The position numbers and the translations under genes are program-made. From Amphiduros pacificus (taxonomy: Eukaryota; Annelida; Polychaeta; Phyllodocida; Hesionidae), in contig OX439012.1 in the NCBI GenBank assembly GCA_949316495.1, positions 20,450,666-20,514,665 of the forward strand: a DNA stretch of 64,000 nt. Direction: 5' to 3'. Of the stretch, positions 1 to 9,137 are shown in pieces. Under the pieces are notes generated by a model. The model did not search any database. It saw only the letters and a program-made list of their open reading frames with translations, and was not told where the DNA came from. Position 1 is the first letter of the stretch. The number at the start of each line of letters is the position of its first letter.

Positions 1-2
1 TA

Positions 3-902
3 GATTACACTTCTGATACTAATGCACTATTAAGCAAAATTAAATTGGAAAAATGTGTAAGTGAGGTTAGATCATTCTTAACTCAAAATAAAATGAAAAT
101 AAATGATGGAAAAACTGAAATGCTAGTATGCTCCAACAAATATAATAAACTAAAAAACACTGAGAAAGTCAGAATAGGTGATACCGATATCACACCTAGC
201 AGCACAGTGATAGACCTAGGAATCACGCTGGACTGTAATCTTGATATGAAAGCACATGTTAAAAAAATGTGTAAAAATGGTTATTATCATATTAGAAACA
301 TTGCAGCAATAAGGCATTGTCTGGATGAAAAAACTGCTAAAACACTTACCCATGCCTTCGTCACCTCAGCTTTGGACTATGGAAATGGACTTCTTGGAGG
401 ACTTCCACAAACTGAAATAAAGAAGCTGCAATATGTCCAGAATTCAGCAGCCCGCGTAGTAGGAAAAATACGGAAGTTCGACCATATATCGGAAAAACTG
501 AGAGAACTCCATTGGCTTCCAGTGCATGCAAGAATCAAATTTAAAATTTTGCTCACTACCTGGAAGGCATTAAATGGTAAGGCACCCCCTTACCTACGGG
601 ACCTCTTACATATCAAACATGGTACAAGAGACCTTAGATCAAATGATGGCTCATACTTATCAACTCCCCAAATCCGCCTAAAGACAATAGGTGGTAGAGC
701 TTTTGCCTCTATTGGGCCAAAGTTATGGAATGAGTTACCTAATAATATTAGGTCCAAGACCACTCTCGCAGGCTTTAAGAGTGGATTGAAGACTCATCTC
801 TTCAAGAAGTATGTCCTGCACGAAGCGCTATGAACAGACTTGTCTGGTATCAGCGCTATATAAATTTTATTATTATTATTATTATTATTAATAAATTAAC
901 CA
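3..902 (+). mobile_element. 3' end of a CR1/L2-like LINE (RT C-terminus plus 3' tail)
   Basis: The reading frame is open from base 3, so the element begins before the window, and it runs to a TGA at 831-833. The protein is the C-terminal part of a Jockey-group (CR1/L2-like) ORF2. It has the typical sequence of motifs after the reverse transcriptase: a stretch ending LQYVQNSAARVVG, then ELHWLPVHARIKFKIL, then RAFASIGPKLWNELP, and finally FKSGLKTHLF just before the stop. After the stop a short 3' UTR with TATCAGCGCTATATAAATTT leads into an ATT-repeat tail (about 866-895), which is how this family ends. The same tail recurs at 13.2 kb and 62.3 kb, so the family has been active in this genome. 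No stop lies inside the visible frame, so this copy is fairly young. The exact clade (CR1, L2 or Crack) cannot be settled by eye. Confidence 0.9.
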
Positions 903-1910
903 ATATACTGGATAAACATGCTCCAGTCGTGGAGGAACCATAAACATCTGAAAACAAAAAATATTAAAAGAGGCACAAAAGAAGATTGGAAAGGAAATAC
1001 AACAAATCAGGTCTTACTGCTGACAAAATACTATTTCAAATACAACGCAACAAATATAATAATAAGATAAAATTGGCAAGAAATATGATTGACACAAATA
1101 AATCCGATCCCAAAATATTATTCAAAATACTCAATAAATTGTTACACACTAAAGAGGACACCCCTATCCCGAAGCACAATGATAATAAAGAATTAGCAAC
1201 AGAATTTAATATTTTTTTCCTTGAGAAAATTGCAACCTTAAGAGAAATGGATGGCAATAACACAAATTCTAATCCTAAAGAGGCAAAATCAAATACACAC
1301 TTAGATACCGTCACTCCTTTAAATAACTAAAAAAGCAGCAAAGAAGTCATGTGAACTGGACCCTATACCCACCTGGCTTCTTAGTGAATGTATTGGGCAT
1401 TTACTGCCGTTAATAACTATTATAGCTATTATAAATAGATCTATCACACTAGGTAACATGCCAGATAATTTGAAAATGACAATTATAAGGCCATTAATTA
1501 AAAATAGGGCTAGAACTACGAAAGAGGAATTATAGACCAGTGTCAAATTTAGCTTATCTCTCAAAATCAATTGAACGGGCAGTAGCCAAACAATTCGTTA
1601 GCCATCTAGTCAAAAATGATATTCAAAGCATTGGCTGGACTGCCTAAATGTGAACTGGTAAAACTTCAAAAACTACAGAATGCTGCAGCCAGAGGTGTGG
1701 GGAAATTAAAGAAAAGAGATCATATTACCCAAATATTAATGGACTTGCACTGGTTGCCGGTTGAAGCCAGAATTTATTATAAAATGGCTTTATTAACATG
1801 GAAGGTGCAGAATGGCTTTGATTATCTGGCTAAGTTGATAATACCTAGAAAAGGGTATGTTAGAGAATGTCCAAGGAGAAATTTCGATTTTAGGTGAAGA
1901 CTATAACTGT
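896..1910 (+). mobile_element. Degenerate, internally deleted CR1/L2-like LINE
   Basis: A second LINE piece follows directly on the ATT tail of the first. At 896-1330 it codes for the linker between endonuclease and reverse transcriptase, with LDKHAPVVEE and the basic RKYNKSGLTADKILF motif. At about 1340-1600 there are RT N-terminal remnants (CELDPIPTWLLSECIGHLLP, then a PDNLKM..IIRPLIK stretch) broken by stops and a frameshift. At 1616-1897 the frame jumps to the C-terminal LQKLQNAAARGVG..DLHWLPVEARI motifs, so the catalytic core of the polymerase is missing. It is a dead copy, older than its neighbour and not the same copy, since the proteins differ at many positions. Confidence 0.8.
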
Positions 1911-1989
1911 ATCAGAGACCACATTTAAGCCAGGAATCAAATCTGACTATAGTTTTAATTGATGTAACATTTATTGGGGAACATTTTAT

Positions 1990-2815
1990 GCTACGTGGTA
2001 TCTGTTTCTGGAAATACCATTGTGAGATAAAGAATATGTTGAAAAGGTAAAAGAAATAATTTCTGACTGTAAATATAAGTATAGAGATATGGAAGATAGT
2101 GGATTAAAATAGGATACAATTAGATGTGAAATAAGAGGTTTTTCAATAAAAATGTTCAAAATTTAAAGCATTCCAAAACAGGAATAGGGAAAAAGAAATT
2201 ATTTCAATAATTAATACTTCTTTTGAAAATATTACCAAAAATGTAAAACAGAGTAAGGGGACTTTTGAAACTTTGGGTGTTAAATTTGATGTTAACAGAG
2301 AAACTGTCCATTAAAAGTTTATTAATAAAATTGAAAAAATGAAATTCATATGGAACATATTGTCTAAAATAGGAAAAATACTGATTGTGAAAACATTTAT
2401 TACTGAAAAAGCTTATGGTTAATTGGGTAAAAAGACTGATAATTGAGGATCAGGCCAAATGGAAAAGTAATGTAAACATGTATATACCTTACATCAAACT
2501 TCAAGACTTATTTTAACAAGATGTAAATTGGGTGACAAAAGAGTTGAAATATATTCCTACATTTTATAAAAATATTCTGTCCACCTGGACTGAACTTAAG
2601 TCATCATGTTTATCCACAACAATAAATGATGTAAGTAAGGATTCTTTAAAGTTTAATGAAACTATCACTGTGAGCAGAGATACACTGTTTTATAAAGATT
2701 GGTATTTGAAAGGGTTAATGTTTGAGGATATTGTAGACGAAGCAGGTCGTTTTCTGCCTGTTCGTACATTAGAAGAGAGACACAATAAAAACAGGCAACA
2801 TTTCTGACAGAGCCA
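1990..2815 (+). mobile_element. Degenerate L1/Tx1-like LINE fragment
   Basis: The clearest part is 2532-2807, about 90 codons with the layout of the C-terminus of L1/Tx1-type ORF2: PTFYKNILSTWTEL, then an FKDW-like YKDWYLKGLMFEDIVDE, then GRFLPVRTLEERH. Upstream, 2035-2520 contains short matching stretches in changing frames (for example KVKEIISDCKYKYRDMED, and FIWNILSKIGKILIVKTF), interrupted by stops. This is a different LINE lineage from the two copies just before it. It is broken and not expected to be mobile. Confidence 0.65.
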
Positions 2816-3459
2816 GGAGATGGAGCTCCTGGTTCCCAGTTCGTTCAGCTCTCAAAAACTTTTGCTGCTCAGTTTTGTTCCAAATCCTTTTTCATATCTT
2901 CTAACGTGCTCCGAATTCGAAGAAATTTGACAATGGCTTATCAATAATTGGTTAATCAGTAATATTGTGGACCTCAGGACATGCTTGATATTACATGTTG
3001 ATATATCTTTTGCAGAAAATGTAATAAATATTTGAATGAATGCAACTAAATGAGTGTTTTATTACTTACAAATCTGATAATGACACAGATAGCCCATTAT
3101 TTGACCCCATTTTACCCATGACCATACCTAATGACAATAACTAATGACCTAGGGTAAGGTTTTGGGCATCACTTTTATATTTTAGTTTTTGCATGTCGAA
3201 GTTGAAATACACTTCAGCTTGATTGTGTTGATTTTTTATATATTAAACCATACATATCACTTTTTCTTGGCTAAACACAATGGAATTGAAAAGGTAACAG
3301 AGCATTATTAAAATTATTGATAAAAGTCATGCAATATGAGGAACAGAACAAAAACAAGGACAAAAATCATTTCATGCTTTACCTGTGTTTTATTGCACAT
3401 CATGAAATAAACACTAGAGCAAAAATTGAAAAGTTTGAAGGAAATTGAAACTTGTGCAG
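2816..3459. other. AT-rich intergenic stretch
   Basis: The first ~80 bases (2816-2890) may be the 3' UTR of the preceding LINE fragment, with a short inverted AGGAGATGGAGCTCCT. The rest is AT-rich sequence without a plausible exon, RNA gene or repeat boundary that I can see. Confidence 0.4.
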
Positions 3460-3605
3460 GAAATTGAAAATTTTGAAGAAAATTTAAAACTTTGAAGAAA
3501 ATTTAAAACTTTGAAGAAAATTTAAAACTTTGAAGAAAATTTAAAACTTTGAAGAAAATTTAAAACTTTGAAGAAAATTTAAAACTTTGAAGAAAATTTA
3601 AAAAC
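3460..3605. repeat. 19-bp minisatellite
   Basis: The unit GAAGAAAATTTAAAACTTT is repeated about seven times almost perfectly, preceded by two diverged units containing GGAAATTGAAA. No coding potential. Confidence 0.9.
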
Positions 3606-4084
3606 TTACATTGCAAAATAAATAAAATTGTTTTAGACTTTTTGCAAATCTTCAGGTTGCCTCACCAAGTTGTCATGGTTTCGGATCAAATCAATGGATT
3701 GCCTGATCAAAATATCATGCTGCCTGATTAAATCATGTTACCTGAATGGAACGATGCCAGATCATCAGATTCCTGACCATGAGCATTGAAGCCTGGCCTA
3801 CCAGTCTATACCAAACACCAGTTTTGAACATTTGATAAAACGTTGTAAGCATGTGCTCAACATGTTGCAAGCATGTGGTACATAAACTTTCAGCTATCAA
3901 CAAATTCCTTTGCCACATCTAGTTACTCATTTTATATATATATATAATTAAGATATATTGAGGCTGATAGGAACAATAAACTTGTGACAAAACAAAAGAC
4001 ATGATCCAGTAAAGATGCCCGGCCGATGGGTATTTTTTTACAAACAAGTGCCTTCGGCTGGGAAGTGATGCTGTCCCTCAGTGT
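3606..4084. other. Intergenic, with a fragment of a dispersed repeat
   Basis: No gene seen. At about 4003-4042 the bases GATGCCCGGCCGATGGGTAT match the repeat family whose longer copy lies at 7721-8212. The stretch 3660-3740 repeats loose TGCCTGATCAAA-type words. Confidence 0.45.
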
Positions 4085-4885
4085 TGTAGCTATCCCTCAC
4101 CTGTGCAGCTGTCTCTCAACTGTGCAGCTATCTCTCACCTATGCAGCCATCCCTCACCTATACAGCTATCTCTCACATGTGCAGCCGTCTCTCACTTGTG
4201 CAACTACCACGTGTGCAGCTGTCATTCAGTTGTGCAGTTGTCTCTCACTGTTGTAACTATCACTCACCATGTGCAGCTATCTCTCCCCACGTGCAGCTAT
4301 CTCTCTCCACGTGCAGCTATCTCTCACCATGTGCAGCTATCTCTCCCCATGTGCAGCTATCTCTCCCCATGTGCAGCTATCTCTCCCCATGTGCAGCTAT
4401 CTCTCACCATGTGCAGCTGTCTTTCCCCATGTGCAGCTATCTCTCACCTTGTGCAGCTATCTCTCACCATGTGCAGCTATCTCTCATCATGTGCAGCTGT
4501 CTCCCCATGTGCAGCTATCTCTCACCATGTGCAGCTATCACCATGTGCAGCTATCACCATGTGCAGCTATCTCTCACCATGTGCAGCTATCTCTCACCAT
4601 GTGCAGCTATCTCTTCCCATGTGCAGCTATCTCTCCCCATGTGCAGCTATCTCTCACCATGTGCAGCTATCTCTCACCATGTGCAGCTATCTCTCACATG
4701 TGCAGCTGTCTCTCACTTGCGCAACTACCATGTGTGCAGCTGTCATTCAGTTGTGCAGTTGTCTCTCACTGTTGTAACTATCTCTCCCCATGTGCAGCTA
4801 TCTCTCCCCATGTGCAGTTATCTCTCACCATGTGCAGCTATCTCTCACCATGTGCAGCTGTCTCACCATGTGCAGCTGTCTCTCC
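4085..4885. repeat. 20-bp minisatellite
   Basis: About 38 units of CCATGTGCAGCTATCTCTCA and variants, with occasional units shortened by 6-10 bases. Because the repeat carries few stops, long reading frames cross it in all three plus frames; these are artefacts. A ~90-bp non-canonical block around the ACCACGTGTGCAGCTGTC variant (4200-4270) recurs at 4728-4790, a higher-order duplication of about 520 bp. Confidence 0.93.
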
Positions 4886-5535
4886 CACAGCTATCTCTTA
4901 TTTATACAGCTATCTCTTATTTATGCAGCTATCTCTTATTTGTGCAGCTACTTTTCATGTCTCAATACAGCTATCTCTTATTTGTGCAGCTACTTTTCAT
5001 GTCTCAATACAGCTATCTCTCAGTTATGCAGCTATCTCTTATTTATACAGCTATCTCCCAATTATGCAGCTATCTCTTATTCATGCACAGCTATCTCTTA
5101 TTTATACAGCTATCTCTTATTTATGCAGCTATCTCTTATTTATGCAGCTATCTCTTATTTGTGCGGCTATTTTTCATGTCTAAATACAGCTATCTCTTAT
5201 TTATGCAGCTATCTCTTATTTATACAGCTATCTCTTATTTATACAGCTAGCTCTTATTTATGCAGCTATCTCTTATTTATGCAGTTATCTCTTATTTATG
5301 CAGCTATCTCTTATTTATGCAGCTATCTCTTATTTATGCAGCTATATCTTATTTATGCAGTTATCTCTTATTTATACAGCTATCTCTTATTTATGCAGCT
5401 ATCTCTTATTTATGCAGTTATCTCTTATTTATGCAGCTATCTCTTATTTATGCAGCTATCTCTTATTTATGCAGCTATCTCTTGCTGTTGTAGCAGTCTA
5501 TCACTTGCTATCTCTCACTTGTGCAGCTATCGTGG
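4886..5535. repeat. 19-bp minisatellite related to the preceding array
   Basis: About 33 units of CAGCTATCTCTTATTTATG. It shares the CAGCTATCTCT core with the 20-bp array immediately before it but has replaced CACCATGTG by TATTTATG, so one array probably grew out of the other. Some units carry a CTACTTTTCATGTCTCAATA insert (4945-5010, 5165-5190). Confidence 0.93.
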
Positions 5536-5980
5536 TGGCTAAAAATATTTGCATTTCACCCATATAGGCCCCTTTGTAAAAAACCTAGCAGGGCCTCAAT
5601 AATTAGGTCAATATATAGGTCAATTTACCGATGGTTGAAAACAAAGCTCTAATACAGAAATTTAGGCATATTGGAGGTAATATATCATTTCTAATGTAAT
5701 TATGACAACAAATAAGTGATAATTGTGCCATTCATAATATGCTAAAAGCGCAACCCTTCACATAAACTTGCAAAACAAAAGTGAAGTGGAGATTAGTTTA
5801 GCGTCACTTCCACTAGAGGGCAGGCAACGTGGTGACGGAACAGCGAGATCACACACTCCTATCAGTGGCGACTTTTATCGCGGCCAATACCTCATATAGC
5901 AACTTTTTTTTTTTTTTTCAAATCTCGTCACCCTTCCTCTCTGATCACGTTCATGCTTTTTTTATATATGTATGTAATAA
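5536..5980. other. Intergenic; contains a CTCF-like motif
   Basis: No gene recognised. A poly-T run lies at about 5907-5919. A CCACTAGAGGGCAG word occurs at 5810-5823 and is listed separately. Confidence 0.4.
5810..5823 (+). promoter_or_regulatory. Candidate CTCF-type site
   Basis: CCACTAGAGGGCAG agrees with the bilaterian CTCF core (CCASYAGRKGGCRS). A single 14-base match in 64 kb can occur by chance, and occupancy cannot be read from sequence. Confidence 0.3.
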
Positions 5981-5984
5981 GTCA

Positions 5985-6165
5985 GTGCTTGCGGGCACCG
6001 GGAGATCGTCGGCCACAATTGGGCATATTTAAGACGTCAGACGGGTCATCGGGAACTTTTATGCCTCAGTCACATTTGCACCGGGTGCCGGGCATCGGAG
6101 AAACGCCTGCAACTTTTATGTTGCAGCAAAAGTTCCCAATGACCCGTCCGTCAAATAAAGATAAA
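5985..6165. mobile_element. Fragment of the family-B inverted-repeat transposon
   Basis: The bases GGAGATCGTCGGCCACAATT and GGTCATCGGGAACTTTTATG match the element at 7721-8212. ATGCCTCAGTCACATTTGC (6060-6078) matches that element's left end. The segment is partly self-complementary: GGGTCATCGGGAACTTTT near 6041 pairs with AAAAGTTCCCAATGACCC near 6129. It is a rearranged, non-coding fragment. Confidence 0.6.
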
Positions 6166-6949
6166 GAATAAATCAAGAATATCACAGTACATAGTGCAAA
6201 ATGACATTCTACGCAACCTGGATAATAAAATGTCAGTAAATCTACTGCTATTTCATCTATCTGTAGCCTTCGGTACCATTAATCATCAAATCTGCCCAAT
6301 ACACATAAATGTTTAGTAACTGGGATATGTGTAAAATATTTCATGACAATGTTCCATTCAGATGTACAAAAACCACAAAGTATTGGAAATGAAATATTAC
6401 ATTCTTTGGGTGGTTTAAATTCACATGCTGGAAGAGCAATGGAATAAAGTGATTTTCTGACCACGATGAACTGCAATTGAACTGAATTTGTATTTTAGTT
6501 TTGGACGGGATTCCATCAAATACTGTATTCAGGTGCTTAGCCTTGCTTGGTGAGACATAACATGAAAGTTAATACACATAATAATACAATATTCATACTG
6601 AATTATTCAGGTGCTAAGGTGAAGGTTGATACAAATTATTAAAATAATAAATTACGCATAAGCCACATAATTTACACTGTATATCATGAACATATTCATG
6701 AGGGACATTTATTTAGCATGACCGTTATCAATATATTATCATATGAAACATACCTATAGCCGCCAAACAAGTATAGGATAAGGTGTGATATAACACACTG
6801 TCCACCAGAGGCACACACAAACTATGATAGGTTCACCACGTCGCCCTCTGGTGGAGTTTGGTGATATAAAGCATAGCAACACTGATCTGTGATTGGCTAG
6901 AGAACCTAGGCCATATTTTAATAAAGGGTATTATGCTAACATCTCTACT
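6166..6949. other. AT-rich intergenic stretch
   Basis: No gene recognised. At 6803-6856 a TCCACCAGAGG word and a CCTCTGGTGGA word face each other about 30 bases apart, a short inverted repeat. Confidence 0.4.
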
Positions 6950-7136
6950 GAGCCCATATAGCTGAAATTGTGTTGTGTGAATCTGTGTCGTGTTCAGTAC
7001 ATTGATCACTTGTAGACCCATATAGCCAGGATTTTGTCTCCTGAGCCCATATAGCCGAAATTGTGTTGTGTGAATCTGTCTCATATTCATTTCATTGACC
7101 AATTTCAGACCCATATAGCCAGGATTATGCTTTGTG
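6950..7136. repeat. 93-bp tandem duplication
   Basis: Two copies of a unit starting GAGCCCATATAGC and ending with CCCATATAGCCAGGATT, offset by 93 bases, about 90 percent alike by eye. Confidence 0.8.
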
Positions 7137-7378
7137 ACTGTTCACAAACAATATGGTAAATGTGTAATAGATATGAAGGGTTTTCAAGGGAAGTTTTTAT
7201 CATCTGAAAGGTAACCTAAGTCAGTTTGTATAAATATGTGTATGGTAACAATTAGCAATTATGGTTTGATTTAATGCTCCACTTTTAATATATTGATTAT
7301 TAGAGATGTGGAAGAAGAAAGCATGAGCTGTGTGCAAACAGAATTATAAGGACAGGTCTGAGCCATCCACAATTTGCA
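7137..7378. other. Intergenic, nothing recognised
   Basis: AT-rich sequence between the 93-bp duplication and the split SINE. Confidence 0.4.
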
Positions 7379-7513
7379 CCAGTTCCTCTGTGGTGATCCT
7401 TGATTGTGGATTTAATCCCCGGCCATGCCGAGATTGAATACATGATACAATTTCAAATATGAGCTGAGGCCCGTGCCAAAAGTAAACCTGTGACCAGGTG
7501 GATTGTCATGTTA
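7379..7513 (+). mobile_element. SINE, 5' part of a copy split by insertions
   Basis: Aligns with the middle of the full-length SINE at 22940-23284: AGTTCCTCTGTGGTGATCC, then CCCCGGCCATGCCGAGATTG, then GAGCTGAGGCCCGTGCCAAA. It stops abruptly inside TTGTCATGT; the missing 3' part resumes at 8214. The tRNA-like head with its A box is absent or unrecognisable here. Confidence 0.85.
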
Positions 7514-7717
7514 GGGGCGATCCATTTGATTTTTGTGGGGTGGGGTGGGACAGCAGTACTGGATGAATAAATCTTTTTTCTTTGGTAGGGTGGATGAATA
7601 ATTTTTTTTTCTGGTGTGGGGTGGGTGAATAAATTTTTTTTCTGGTGTGGGGTGGGTGAATAAATTTTTTTTCCAAAATCTCCCACCCCACCCCACAAAA
7701 ATCAAATGGATCGCCCC
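7514..7717. mobile_element. Harbinger-like MITE (204 bp, perfect 37-bp inverted ends)
   Basis: The left end begins GGGGCGATCCATTTGATT and the exact reverse complement closes the element at 7681-7717; the inverted ends are 37 bp and identical. TTA flanks it on both sides (7511-7513, 7718-7720), the 3-bp target duplication expected of PIF/Harbinger transposons. The interior is two to three copies of a GTGGGGTGGGTGAATAAA-type unit. No transposase, so it is non-autonomous. Perfect ends suggest a recent insertion. Confidence 0.85.
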
Positions 7718-7720
7718 TTA

Positions 7721-8212
7721 TGCCTCAGTCACATTTGCGCCGATTTCAGTAACGATGCCCGGCCGATGGGTATTTTTTACAAAATCGGTTGGCAGTTCAG
7801 ATTGCCGTGTGGGCATCGGGAGATCATCGGCCACAATTGAGCATCTTTAAGACATCGGGTGGGTCATCGGGAACTTTTATCTGCAACATAAAAGTTGCCG
7901 GCGTTTCCCCGATGTCTTATCAGCAAATACCATCTTAAAGTACACGGCAGGGTCCCGGCGGTGTCCGCACGGACATCGGCAGATTATCTTAGGGCTACCG
8001 GTGACATCGTGCGGTGAAAATAGGATTTTTTAAATTTTATCTGTTCACATGATCCAACGGGCTCCCTACGATATAATATAGACGTCTTAAGGATGTCCTA
8101 CAGACATCTGTGAAATGAGATTGTTGATTGCTTATAAACTCCCCGGCGCCCGGCAGATTGGGAAGTGGGCCGATTGTTACTTCCCGGCCTGCGCCCGGTG
8201 CAAATGTGACAT
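7721..8212. mobile_element. Family-B inverted-repeat transposon (non-autonomous)
   Basis: The left end reads TGCCTCAGTCACATTTGC and the right end reads GCAAATGTGACA, so they pair apart from a six-base CCTCAG interval. The interior is relatively GC-rich with ATCGGGAGATC and CGGTGTCCGCACGGACATCGG words and further self-complementarity. It interrupts the SINE that resumes at 8214 and is itself abutted by the Harbinger-like MITE. Fragments of the same family lie at 4.0 kb and 6.0 kb. The superfamily is uncertain; TA or TAA flanks are compatible with a Tc1/mariner or Harbinger type. Confidence 0.65.
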
Positions 8213-8213
8213 A

Positions 8214-8335
8214 AAGGACCTGCAACATGACTATTCAGTGAGGTAGCACTATATCTGCTACAAGTAGGTCTCATCACGAAATGACTGAAATAATGTTGAA
8301 AATGATGTAAACCCCAAACAAACAAACAAACAATA
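8214..8335 (+). mobile_element. SINE, 3' part of the split copy
   Basis: Continues the SINE from 7513: AGGACCTGCAACATGA, then GTAGCACTATATCTGCTACA, then AATGTTGAAAATGATGTAAA and a CCCAAACAAACAAACAAAC tail, matching 23135-23284. Confidence 0.88.
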
Positions 8336-8840
8336 AAAATTACGGGTGACATGAAAGCTGCACTTATTTCCATTTTATTACCTATTTTTATCACGCTATT
8401 TGGCAGCTGCTTATGTTATACAACAGCCTGACAATACTTATTGTGTAAGACATAGTGCATAAACACTCAAAAAACTCTGAACATGGCACCTCAGCTCTCA
8501 TTTCAGCTTTAATATTGCCCACAGGACATAGATGGTCAATGTTGTTGCAGAAATGGGTGATTATATGTAATAATCATTTATGTCACTAAACAGTTCTACT
8601 ATACCTTTAAATAATTGATATTTAAGATAAAATTACTACAAACTATTTGTTTGTAGTATGTTATTATTTGATAAATACTTGTGACCTTAATGTATTGTGA
8701 CATTTTTAAAGAATTTGTTCATTAAAGACATTCCTGGAAATGCGTAATGTTTCAGATACCTTGTGACATCTCAGATACAAAAAATGAAATTGTATCTTAA
8801 TTTGATTAAACTGATAATAAATTCGTCATTTTTTCTTATT
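8336..8840. other. Upstream flank or possible 5' intron of the FKRP-like gene
   Basis: AT-rich, no coding exon seen. It ends in a pyrimidine-rich TTTTTTCTTATTTACAG (AG at 8844-8845), a good 3' splice site, so it may be the end of an intron in the 5' UTR of the gene at 9138. Confidence 0.4.
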
Positions 8841-8882
8841 TACAGTATAGTCTCATACACAGTGAAAACCATGGATAGATAA

Positions 8883-9118
8883 CAAAATCTCTGAATAGAA
8901 AAGAAGCATCAATATATCTGAATAGAAAAGAAGCATCAATACCTCTGAATAGAAAAGAAACATCAATACCTCTGAATAGAAAAGAAACATCAATATCTCT
9001 GAATAGAAAAGAAGCATCAATATCTCTGAATAGAAAAGAAGCATCAATATCTCTGAATAGAAAAGAAGCATCAATATCTCTGAATAGAAAAGAAGCATCA
9101 ATATCTCTGAATAGAAAA
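8883..9118. repeat. 27-bp minisatellite abutting the FKRP-like start codon
   Basis: About nine units of a 27-bp repeat containing CTGAATAGAAAAGAAGCATC. The last unit ends about 20 bases before the ATG at 9138. If the acceptor at 8845 is used, the array is transcribed as 5' UTR. Confidence 0.93.
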
Positions 9119-9137
9119 AAATCAAGACTTTAACGCC

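Noticed and set aside
2532-2807. Host gene of 91 codons
   Set aside because: Its motifs match the C-terminus of L1/Tx1-type LINE ORF2 and it lies in a LINE remnant cluster.
4026-5567. Long open frames (up to 369 codons) on the plus strand
   Set aside because: They are translations of 19-20-bp minisatellites, open in several frames at once with Cys/Ser/Leu/Tyr-rich repeats and no domain.
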